64,000 nt of DNA from Hymenopus coronatus (Eukaryota; Arthropoda; Insecta; Mantodea; Hymenopodidae). Made by a program: the position numbers and the translations under genes. Positions 54,653 through 64,000 of the stretch are shown here, in pieces; the first letter of the stretch is position 1, and each line of letters begins with the position of its first letter. The DNA lies in NCBI GenBank assembly GCA_030762935.1, contig CM060895.1:36620001-36684000 (forward strand). The letters run 5' to 3'. The notes under the pieces are model-generated. The model saw nothing but the letters and a program-made list of their open reading frames with translations, did no database searches and was not told the origin of the DNA.

Positions 54653-55500
54653 AAATATGATGTGTACCATTCACATGACTTTCTCCATATCCCTGCAACA
54701 AATAATTCTTAAAAAGCTTATACTTCTATTTACTTTCCTTGTCAGTAGGAGCGAAATAAGGGACAACCGTAGGTTAAAGTGATAGTCAAAAGCTGGTTGC
54801 TAGGTCAATGAAGTTTCTTTGTTTATATGGATAGGAGTTGACAAGTTCCTGTATGAGAAAAGTACGTTTTTCATAGCAGAAACCAAAAATAAGGAATGTC
54901 ACAAAAACGACGAACTCCAAGAAAAAATGTATATAACATAAATTGTGTGTTTTAATGTGCTCTACATTTCTTGTGTAGTAAAATTTTGTCCATCTCTTAC
55001 GGTTTAGCAGTTATTCAAAATTTAGTAACATTCATCCAGAATAAACTACTCTTCAGAGACTATTCCCAGAAAATTCAAGATATACATTTTATTGGTCAGG
55101 TAAATATGTTTAATATACAAAATTTTAATCAAAATCGTTAGAGCCATTTTTGAGAAAATCAAAGTTTTCGAAAAAAGTTCCATGTAAAGGGTAGTTGGGG
55201 GTGGGGGGATTTTTCTCAAAATCTTCGTATCGCATCCCTGGAAGGTACTAAACTTAAATACCAAGTTTGGTATATTACCGACTTTTTGTTTTTGAGTTAT
55301 CGTGTTCACAGACACACGGACACACACACACACACTCACACACACACACACACACACACAGACCTTTTTGTGAAAATGCTTTTTTTGGATATTGGGGACC
55401 CTAAAACATATATTTGCGGTGAAATCTCGGTATCGAGTTTTTGGGTGGAGTGCAATACCTTCTCTATACACTATGTACATAGTACGTATGGAGAAAGTAA
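54651..55500 (-). mobile_element. HX1, full length
   Basis: Complete copy. Microsatellite (CA)n at 55322-55360 with one ACTCAC interruption. 5' end at 55498. Confidence 0.9.
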
Positions 55501-56336
55501 AAAGCACAACAGTGGAACAGAGCCGACTTTTACTTTCCCTACACGTACTATGTACATGGTGTATTCAGAAGGTATTGCACTCCACCCAAAAATTCGATAC
55601 CGAGATTTCACCGCAAATATATGTTTTAGGGTCCCCTTTATCCGTGTGTGTCCATGTGTCTGTGAAGACGATAACTCAAAAACGAAAAGTCGCTAAAATA
55701 CCAAACTTAGTATTTAAGTCAAGTATTTTCCAGGAATGCGACACGAAGATTTTGAGAACAATCCCCCACTCTCAACTACCTTTTACATGAAACTTTTTTT
55801 GAAAATATTGATTTTCTCAAAAATGGCTCCAACGATTTTGATTAAAATATCGTATATTAAAGATATTTACCTGAGAAATAAAATGTATATCTTGAATTTT
55901 CTGGGAAGAGCCTCTGAAGACTACTTTATTCTGGAGGAATTTTGCATAACTGCTAAACCGTATGAGATGGACAAAAACTTACTGTAGAGCACATTAAAAC
56001 ACACAATTTATATTATATTCATTTTTTGTGGAGTTAGTCGTTTTTAAGATATTCCTTGTTTTTAGTTTCAGCTTTGAAAACTTATACTTTTTTCATATAG
56101 GAATTTGTCAACTCGTGTCCATACAAATAAAGGAACTTCAGTCACATAGCAACCAGCTTTTGACTGCCACTTTAACCTATGTTACTTCCTTATTTTGCTT
56201 CTACTTACAAGAAAGCAAGGTATTTCTGCTAATTTTGTCTCAATTATCATGAAGTAAATAGAAGCTTAAGCTTTTTAACAATATTTGTTGTAGAGATGTA
56301 GAGAAAGTCATGGGAATGGAACAGAGCTGATTTTTT
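55501..56336 (+). mobile_element. HX1, full length, preceded by a 3'-end remnant
   Basis: 55510-55527 (AGTGGAACAGAGCCGAC) is a leftover hairpin tail, followed by TTTTACTTTCCCTACACG. The copy ends in nearly the same mutant tail (AATGGAACAGAGCTGA, 56316-56331). The TG tract is much reduced, with about 35 bp missing at 55640. Confidence 0.85.
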
Positions 56337-57430
56337 AAGAGTTGTTCCACCTGTTTGCCACACTCTGGTTTCATCTAAATGCGATTTCAAGGGTTTAGCC
56401 CACATCTTCGCTCCTGTTATTTATTCCCTGTGGTTTGGAATTAAATACACTAGAAAACAGCTGATGACTGTGAAGCTCCAATCTACAGTCATTCTCGTAT
56501 TAGAGCAAATAATGTGGATAAATTAAGCTAACTTAATTGAAAACAGTATATGATGATATTTGAAAAGCCAAACTGAAGAGTATTTACTGTATCATGATTC
56601 ATCTGAGGGCCCGAGGGCATCTGACGCAGCCACACTTAGGCCCATCTTGCAGGGAAGGGAGTAAGCAACACTTGTGGGCTGGGTTCTCGTTGTAGCCTTG
56701 AAAACTTGCCTGTGCCTCCCCCTCCCCCTCCCACAGCATCCAAGACCACGGACAGCTTGCCCTCTAGGCTTCGTTGGATTTCTTGCAGGTGTCAGGCACT
56801 ACGTCTATCAGCTGAGTGCTCCCCTCCTTACACTGTTGCCAGGTTGCTGTTTGTTTACATACTCGTGCAGCGGTTCTCCGATCGATTCCCGTCCACGGCG
56901 ATCACGAGGACGACCCGTGTGGTGTCATGTAGGGTTGTGGCAAGTAGGTCGAGGGTTATGATTGCCGTTTCAACGAGTTGCGACAGAATTAAGGTTTGTT
57001 TTGGTGCAAGATGTGGCAACGCCGTTGGAGTAACAACAGCTGAGAGGTGGATGACCAGGATTATTGCCCTCTCTTTCTTGTTTGCGCTCTCGCTCGCACT
57101 CCTTGACGGCGCGACGTCTATTCTGCCCCAACAAAAGAGACAATAAAAAAGTGATGGGGGAAGAAGCACAAGATGTACGATGACTACTGGTTCTCCTGCT
57201 GCTGCTGCTGTATTACTGATCCGGGGAGGAATAACCTGGCTCTAGGAGCGTTGCCTTCTGTTTTGGCTTTAACTCATTACGTCCTCTGTAAAAAAACACA
57301 CATTTCTTATTGACCTCAGGCTTTTCCTCGCATTTCTTTATTTACTTTTACAACATTTCTGTGCTATTCTTCCCAATCTTAGAACATTAAAACATACACT
57401 AACAACTGCATTTGGGAAAATATTAAAACA
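56337..57430. other. repeat-poor region, GC-rich at 56.6-57.3 kb
   Basis: Includes CCTCCCCCTCCCCCTCCC (56716-56733) and CTGCTGCTGCTGCTG (57197-57211). Frames of 146 codons (56706-57146) and 104 codons on the other strand overlap, as expected of GC-rich DNA. No domain is recognised, so a promoter or UTR is as likely as an exon. Confidence 0.3.
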
Positions 57431-57495
57431 ATTTTACTTTCTGTAGTACGTTATGTACAAAATAAAATAAAACCTGTAATACAACATCCTTGCAT
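57431..57495 (+). mobile_element. HX1 5' fragment, degenerate
   Basis: TTTTACTTTCTGTAGTACG then TATGTACAAAAT, without further HX1 sequence. Confidence 0.5.
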
Positions 57496-57509
57496 TTAAT
57501 TGAAGAAAA

Positions 57510-58378
57510 AAAAAGTCTGATAAAATCCATTCACATGACTTTCTCTATATCTCTGCAACACATTTTTGTTAAAAAGTTTATGCTTCCATTTACTTCATGC
57601 TAAGTGAGAAAAAATTAACAGAAATAGTCTTATTACTAGCTTCCCTGTAAGTAGAAGCGAAATAAGAGAGTGACATAGGTTTAAGTGATAGCAAAAGATG
57701 GTTGCTATGTGACTGAAATTCCTTTGTTTGTATGGACAGCAATTGTTAAATTCCTGTATGAGAAAATTACAAGTTTTAAAGCTGAAACCAAAAACAAGGA
57801 GTATCTCAAAAACGATCAACTCCACGAAAAAATGTATGTAACATAAATTGTATGTTTTAATGTGCTCTACATTTTTTGTGTGGTAAGTTTTTGTCTATCT
57901 CTTACGGTTTACCAGTTACACAAAATTCCGTAAAATTCATCCAGTATAGTCTTCAGAGGCTATTCCCAGAAAATTCAAGATGTACATGTTATTTGTCAAG
58001 TAATATCTTTAATAAATGATATTTTAATCAAAACCGTTAGAGCCATTTTCGAAAATTTTTCCTTGTGAAGGGTAGTTGGGGTTGGGGGGATTTTCTTGAA
58101 AATCTTCGTGTCGCATCCTTGGAAGATATGGAACTTAAATACCAAATTTGGTTTTTAACTGTCTTTTCGTTTTTGAGCTATGCTGCCCACAGACACACAC
58201 ACAAACACAGACAGACGGACAGACAGACACACACACGGACATTTTTCTAAAATGCTTTTTTTGGATTCAGGTGGTCTCAAAATATGTATTTCCGGTGAAA
58301 TATCGGTATCGAATTTTTGGGTACAATGCAATACCTTCTCTATACACTATGTACATAGTACGTATAGAGAAAGTAAAA
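57510..58378 (-). mobile_element. HX1, full length
   Basis: Complete copy. Microsatellite of ACAC and ACAGACAG at 58192-58240, 5' end at 58376. A SINE-D follows directly. Confidence 0.9.
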
Positions 58379-58381
58379 ATG

Positions 58382-58675
58382 GCGTATTATTTATGGAAGC
58401 TCTTTAACTGCTGTGGTTCTCAGCGTCCCATTCTATATTGGGCGTGAAAGACCGTTTAAGTTTGCTCAGAGGCCTCTCTATCAGGCTTAAGGTTCTTTTG
58501 CTGCCGTAAATCTAAGACACGGGACCAACGGCTTTACTTCCCTTCCGAAGGAAGCCAAGCTAAGGACTTTTACATCCGAAAAAATCCATCGTCCTCCGCC
58601 GTGTTTGAACCCACGACCTTGGTTATAAGGAGTTAGCATGGTAACCAATACACCACGGAGGGCGACTTGCATCTA
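58382..58675 (-). mobile_element. SINE-D, most complete copy
   Basis: On the minus strand it runs from a tRNA-like head (CCGTGGTGTATTGGTTACCA, B box GGTCGTGGGTTCAAAC) through GGCGGAGGACGATGG, CTTCCTTCGGAAGGGAAGTA and AATGGGACGCTGAGAACC. It defines the full family length of about 290 bp. Confidence 0.9.
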
Positions 58676-58726
58676 ATTCCCTATACCAGTACGTATATTG
58701 TAAATTTAATAATTTATTTATCGCAT
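58676..58726. other. short AT-rich spacer
   Basis: No feature seen. Confidence 0.3.
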
Positions 58727-59008
58727 CTCGTTTTTAATTTCTCTAGCACGTACGTACATTAGCAAGAAAAGGTATTGTATTCCACCCAAGTATTTGATGT
58801 CGAGTCCGCAGTCCAAAGAAATACATTTTTAGAAAAAGGCCCCTGTGCGTGGGTGTGTGTGTGTGTGTGTGTGTGTATGTGGACAGCATAACTCAAAGGT
58901 CGTTAAACACCAAACTTGGTTTTTATGTTTAGTATCTTCCAAAGGTGTAAAGCGAAGATTTTCAAGAATATCACCTAACTCTAACTAACCTTTACATGGG
59001 ACTCATTT
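58727..59008 (+). mobile_element. HX1 5' fragment
   Basis: From TTTTTAATTTCTCTAGCACG through a TG tract (58853-58877) to TTTACATGGGACTCATTTC, where the next copy begins at its own T-rich start. Confidence 0.8.
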
Positions 59009-59876
59009 CAATTTCTCTTCACGTACTATGTACATAGTGTATAGAGAAGATATTGTATTATGCAACGAAAATTCGATACCGATATTTCACTGGAAACACA
59101 TGTTTAGGAACCGCCTGAATCCTAAAAAAAATTCTTGAAAAAGTTATGTGTCCGCTTGTAAATGTCTGTGGACAGCATAGCTCAAAAACGAAAAGACCAT
59201 TAAATACCAAACTTTGTATTTATGTTTAGTATCTTCCAAAGATACAACACGAAGATTTTCAAGAAAATCCCCCACCCCGAACTACGCTTTACAGGAAAAA
59301 ATTTTAAACAATTTGTTTCCCAAAAATACTTAATGAGCTTTATAAAAATGCCGTATATTAAAGATATTCACACTATAAATAAAATATATCTCTTGAATTT
59401 TCTGAGAATAGCATCTGAAGATCTCTTTATTCTGGATGAATTTTACTGAACTTTGCACAACTGGTAAACTGTAACATATATGTACTGCACAAAAAAGGTA
59501 GCTCTAGCTAATACACATAATTTAAGTCATTTGCGTTTTTATATACGTTGAACGTTCAGATACGCTTTGTTATTTGTTTTAATTTGAACAACGTGACTTC
59601 TCTGAAACGGAAATTCACCTTTCGTTTCACCTGTTGTTTTACTGCTGGCCATGCAAAGCGAACCAGTCTTGAATTGTTTTACATAGGACCACCGTTTAAA
59701 AGATTTGACTATCTTTTTACTATAGTATGTTCCATTACATCCCTTTTACTTTTAAGGCGCTAAGTAATAATATTATTTCTGCTAGTGTTTAGCATGGTGT
59801 AGATAAAAGAATAATATTTTGTAAGAATATTTCTTTTGAGGAACAGGTAGAGAAAGTTATGCACAAGATATTTTTA
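59009..59876 (+). mobile_element. HX1, full length, diverged
   Basis: Starts TTTCTCTTCACGTACTATG and ends AGAGAAAGTTATGCACAAGA then TATTTTT, with the hairpin lost. Confidence 0.8.
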
Positions 59877-59894
59877 AATTTCGTTTTTGTTTCA

Positions 59895-60067
59895 ATTTTA
59901 GCTGTCTCTACACTTTAAAGTAGGTAGATGAAGTATTACATTGCAACCAAAATTTTCTAACGACAATTTACTAGAAGTTCATGCTATAAGGTCTCTAGAA
60001 TAAAAATATTATGCGTTATAACTACATAACTTTATCTATTCAGTAACAAACTATTCTTAGAAAAGCT
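59895..60067. mobile_element. HX1 fragments, rearranged
   Basis: A 5' piece (GTCTCTACACTTTAAAGTAG, CATTGCAACCAAAATTTTC) is followed by what looks like a reversed 3' piece (GCGTTATAACTACATAACTT, CTTAGAAAAGCTTATT). Confidence 0.5.
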
Positions 60068-60928
60068 TATTACTTTCTCTATACGCACTATGTACATAGT
60101 GTATAGAGAAGGTATTGCACTCCACCAAAAATTTCGGTACCAAGATTTCTACGGAAATATGTGTTTTAGGGCCCCCAGTATCCAAAAAAAGTATTTTCAG
60201 AAAAAGGTCCGTGTGTGTGTCTGTGGACACGATAACTCAAAAACGAAAAGTCGGTAAAATACCAAACTTGGAATTTTAGTTAAGTTTTCTCCAGGGATGC
60301 GACACGAAGCTATTGAGAATAATCCCTCCACCCCAAACTACCCCTTTACATGGAACTTTTTTCGAAAATGTGATTTTCTAAAAAATGGCTCTAACGTTTT
60401 GATTAAAATATTGTATAATAAAGACATTTACCTGACAAATAAAATGTATATTTTGAATTTTCTGGGAATAGCCTCAAGATTACTTTATTCTGGGTAAATT
60501 TTACGGAATTTTGCATAACTGCTAAACCGTAAGAGATGGACAAAAACTTACCGCACAACAAATGTAGAGCACTTTAAAACACACAATTTATGTTATACAC
60601 ATTTTTTTCGTGGAGTTGATTGTTTTTGAGACATTCCTTGTTTTTGGTTTCAGCTATAAAAAACATACTTTTCTCATACAGGACTTTGTGAAGTCGTGTC
60701 CATACAAACAAAGGAACATCAGTCACATAGCAACCAGCTTTTGACCATCACTTTAACCTATGGTACTCCCTTATTGCGCTTCTGCTTACAAGAAAGCAAG
60801 TAATAAAACTATTTCTGCTAATTTTTTTCTCGATTTTGCAGGAAGTAAATAGAAGCATAAGCTTTTTAACAATAATTTGTTGCTGAGTTGTAGAGAAAGT
60901 CATGTGAATAGAACACACCAGATTTTTT
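60068..60928 (+). mobile_element. HX1, full length
   Basis: Complete copy with both ends (TTACTTTCTCTATACGCACT to AATAGAACACACCAGA then T). Short TG tract at 60210. Confidence 0.9.
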
Positions 60929-61268
60929 ATGTAAAGCTATTCATTTCTGAGATATTTCTTGCTATTGATTTTAAAATTTCCAATACCTAAACATTTTGTC
61001 AAATGGGAAGCCGTTATTAAATGTTTTCGTTCTTCTCATGCAAAGGGAAATTCAATTGCGTCACAAAGCGACCGGTTTTTAAAATATTTAAATATCGTCT
61101 TAACCTAGTGTATTTCCATTGTAACTAGAGGGAACTAAATAAGAAAACCATTTCTGCTAATGTTTATTTTGGCTAGCATGAAGAAGAAAGAAGAATACGC
61201 TTTTGTAAGACTAATTTGTTTCAGAATAGATGAAAAAGTCATGTGAATGGAACAAATTAGATTTTTAT
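60929..61268 (+). mobile_element. HX1 3'-end fragment
   Basis: The last third only (ATTTCTGAGATATTTCTTGC to GTGAATGGAACAAATTAGA then TTTTT), head to tail after a complete copy. Confidence 0.75.
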
Positions 61269-62167
61269 ATTCTCTGTCACAACTTTTTAAGACACATAAC
61301 CTCAATACCATCTTCGGTGCAGGTAAAGCGCAGTTTGGGGTGTGAAGATATCTATCTACTTGTATAGACCTTGACATGGAATATTTAGATGGAATACAAT
61401 ACATCCATATATTATTATAAATAAATTGTAAGGAAATAACATATTAAATATGAGAGGAAAATACTGTAATATCATTTTGTATTATTGTGAAGGATCGAGC
61501 ATGCGTAGATGAATAGCTTTGCTGACCTAAATAAACATTTAAGGCACCAAACACTTCAAGAATAGACTTTTAAGATGGCTATTAAACTATCTTTGCGTGG
61601 TACAAAGTTTATGGCGTCACTCTATAAACGCACCCACTAAGTTTTTGAAGAGAATTTGGGTTATGTTAGGCAAAAGTCATAAGGAAGAAGCCATGCGTCT
61701 GTACACAAACGCTATGATTTACGCACGCTATTCTTATAGCAACCATTTTGCATAAAGAGAATACATCCAAAGCAATACTTTATGCGCTGCGAGGACTTGA
61801 ATTATTACCTCAAGGTAATAAATACTGCCATCGCTTCGACTTCCGTAAACTTAGGGTTGCACAAATGTTTGTTTTAGACCTCAAGTGAGCGAAAATATCT
61901 TGTAACACGCTGGGAGCCATGTTTGGCTGCTTTTGCCACAAAAAAGAAACACATCATGGCTGAAACGTTGTGTTAAAACATTAATATAGCTTAGTTTGTC
62001 AACGAGAGGGGGGGGGGGTGGAGAAAAGATCCTGCTGTAGAATATAGGCAGCTATTGTGTTTATGAATAATCAGTGATCAACTCTGTAGAGGGTAACATC
62101 TGCGTACTTACACAATTTTATCGTTTTTTTTTTTTTTCACTCTCATTTTAGCACAACTATATGTGCC
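61269..62167. other. unassigned spacer
   Basis: 61320-61420 vaguely resembles reversed HX1 5' sequence (GGAATATTTAGATGGAATAC). A G run is at 62007-62018. No gene recognised. Confidence 0.35.
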
Positions 62168-62307
62168 CGTTACTTTCTCTACTTCGCTAATAGTACATCG
62201 GTAGAGATGGTAGATTTCATTCCACCCAAAAATACATCCGATACTAGATTTCACTGTAAAACAAGTTTTACGGGGCCCTGAATAAAAAAAAAAAATCAGA
62301 GAAAGGT
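62168..62307 (+). mobile_element. HX1 5' fragment fused to a reversed copy
   Basis: TTACTTTCTCTACTTCGCTA through the palindrome-like CTAATAGTACATCGGTAG to AAATCAGAGAAAGGTCC. It continues without a break into ATTCACATGACTTTC of the next, minus-strand copy. Confidence 0.7.
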
Positions 62308-63109
62308 CCATTCACATGACTTTCTCTATATCTCTGCAACAGATTATTCCTAAAAAGCTTATACTTCTACTTACTTTACGCTAATCAGAAAAAAATTAGC
62401 AGAAATAGGCTTATTACTTGCTTCCTTGTAAGTAGAAGCGAAATAAGGGACTACAATAGGTTAAAGTGATAGTCAAAAGCTGGTTGCTATGTCAATGAAG
62501 TTCCTTTGTTTATATGGAAAGGAGTTGACAAGTTCCTGTATGAAAAAAGTATATGTTTTTCATAGCAGAAACCAAAAATAAGGAATGTCTCAAAAACGAC
62601 AAACTCCACGAAAAAAAATATATAGGTATTCAAATTGTGTTTTTTAACGTGCTCTACATTTTTTGTGCAGTAAGTTTTTGTCCATGTCTTAAGGTTTAGC
62701 AATTATTCAAAATTCAGTAAAAATCACCCAGAATAAACTACTCTTCAGAGGCTATTCCCAGAAAATTCAATATATACATTTTATTTGTCAGGTAAATATC
62801 TTTAATATACGAAATTTTAATCAAAATCGTTAGAGCCATTTTTGAGAAAATCAAAATTTTTGAAAAACGTTCCATGTACACGGTAGTTGGGGGTGGGGGG
62901 ATTTTTCTCAAAATCTTCGTGTCGCATCCCTGGAAGATATTAAACATAAATACCAAGTTTAGTATTTACCTACTTTTCGTCTTTGAGTTATCGTGTTCAC
63001 AGACACACGGACTAACACACACGGACCTTTTTCCGAAAATGCATTTTTTTACATAAAGGGGACCCTAAAACATATATTTCCGGTGTACATAGTGCGTATA
63101 GAGAAAGTA
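62308..63109 (-). mobile_element. HX1, near full length
   Basis: The hairpin end is truncated by the fusion. The 5' end has a deletion removing half of the palindrome (CCGGTGTACATAGTGCGTAT). Confidence 0.85.
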
Positions 63110-63171
63110 AAGAATCACAGAACCATTGTGCATACGTATATGTGTATGGTAGCATAACTAAAAAAAAAAAA

Positions 63172-64000
63172 AATATGTGATGTGTTACATTCACATGACT
63201 TTCTCTAGCCGTTCTACAAACTTATTACATAAGATTATTCTTCTTTCTGCGCCTTGTTAATCGAGGTATTCAGCACAATGTTCTTATTACTTAGTTCCTT
63301 ATAAGTAGGAAGAAAATAAGGGAGTACACCAGGCTAAATCAATAGACAAATGTTTTAAAAACTGTCGTTATGCGATTGTCATTACAAATCGCTTCTTTCT
63401 TGGCCAGGAGTAGAACAAATGAAAAACGGACGCTCCCTTCTGAGAAAAGTATAAGTACTTCACAACTGAAACTAATAACAATGAATACCTCGAAAACGGT
63501 AAGCTCCACGAAAAAAATGTATGTGATGTAAATTGTGTATTTTAACAAGGCCTACATTTATTGTCAAGTAAGCTTTTGTCTGTCTCTTACGGTTTATTAG
63601 TTATGCCAAATTAAGCAAAATGAATCCAGAATAAACAGGTCTTTAGAAGCTATTGCCAGAAAATTCAAGATATACATTTTATTTGTCAGGTAAATATCTT
63701 CAATATACGATATTTTAATCAAAATCGTTAGAGCCATTTTTAAGAAAATCAACTTTTTCGAAAAAAGTTCCATGTAAAGGGTAGTTTGGGGTGGGGGGAT
63801 TTTTCTGAAAATCTTCGTGTCGCATCCTTGGAAGATACTGAAGTTTGGTATTTTAGCTACTTTTCGTTTTTGAGTTATCGTGTTCACGGACACACGGACA
63901 CACACTCACACACACGGACCTTTTTCTGGAAATGCTTTTTTTGGATTCAGGGGGTCCTAAAACATATATTTCCGGTGAAATCTCGACATCGAATTTTTGG
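63172..64000 (-). mobile_element. HX1, subfamily B, runs off window
   Basis: The hairpin end reads GATGTGTTACATTCACATGA, and the 3' third matches the copies at 39213 and 51391. The 5' palindrome lies beyond the window end. Microsatellite of ACAC/ACTC at 63893-63918. Confidence 0.85.

Noticed and set aside
56706..57146. 146-codon plus-strand frame as an exon
   Set aside because: An overlapping opposite-strand frame of similar length exists, and no domain, splice pattern or homologue is recognisable. Reported only as a GC-rich region.

Overview
This 64 kb window is non-coding, repeat-dominated nuclear DNA from an animal, most likely an insect or other arthropod with a large genome. The evidence is the absence of any intact cellular gene, many tRNA-derived SINEs, hAT, mariner and LINE remnants, and a nuclear mitochondrial fragment whose ATP6 and ND2 pieces read best in the invertebrate mitochondrial code. 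One SINE (about 22.83 kb) resembles SINEs I associate with cockroaches and termites, but that is only a weak hint. No intact protein-coding gene can be supported; almost every open frame falls inside a repeat.

The dominant component is one AT-rich dispersed family, called HX1 here, of about 830-900 bp when complete. I count more than 40 full, truncated or nested copies in both orientations, covering close to half of the window. Written in its own 5'->3' sense, a copy starts after a T run with ACTTTCTCTA. A 30-34 bp palindrome centred on TATGTACATA follows, then about 100 bp further a TG microsatellite, then about 600 bp of unique sequence. It ends with the complement TAGAGAAAGT, a short hairpin (stem ATGTG/CACAT) and CAGATTTTT. 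This asymmetric layout (inner inverted repeats, hairpin at one end only, insertion in T runs, head-to-tail tandems) fits the non-autonomous Helentron (HINE/DINE-1-like) class better than a simple MITE. It is the best candidate for an undescribed element.

Layout: 1-993, 3' end of a ZBED5-like hAT transposon inserted in an HX1 copy. 1-9.9 kb, mainly minus-strand HX1 copies, plus a second hAT remnant (about 3.1 kb) and a SINE. 9.9-13.1 kb, repeat-poor, with one GC-richer stretch. 13.2-19.8 kb, HX1 copies, a SINE, and a mariner pseudogene split by a SINE. 19.85-22.47 kb, a LINE-like tail joined to a roughly 30-copy array of an 81-bp monomer that is open on the minus strand. 22.47-25.6 kb, a mariner fragment, a SINE and two minor dispersed repeats. 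25.6-30.4 kb, a Russian-doll nest of HX1 copies and SINEs. 30.6-34.7 kb, a LINE tail with a CCHC knuckle, a 185-bp perfect palindrome inside HX1, a mosaic NUMT inside HX1, and a possible solo LTR. 34.7-40.7 kb, degraded and tandem HX1 pieces. 40.7-42.2 kb, repeat-poor sequence ending in an RT relic. 42.2-52.3 kb, dense HX1 with tandem junctions and two SINE insertions. 52.3-54.6 kb, tRNA-like SINE heads and a foldback repeat. 54.6-64 kb, HX1 copies around a GC-rich stretch (56.6-57.3 kb) and a SINE.

The parts do not form a gene circuit. They record successive transposition: HX1 insertions, some into earlier HX1 copies, followed by SINE, hAT, mitochondrial and palindrome insertions into HX1. 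All coordinates are read by eye, so most repeat boundaries carry an uncertainty of about 5-20 bp.
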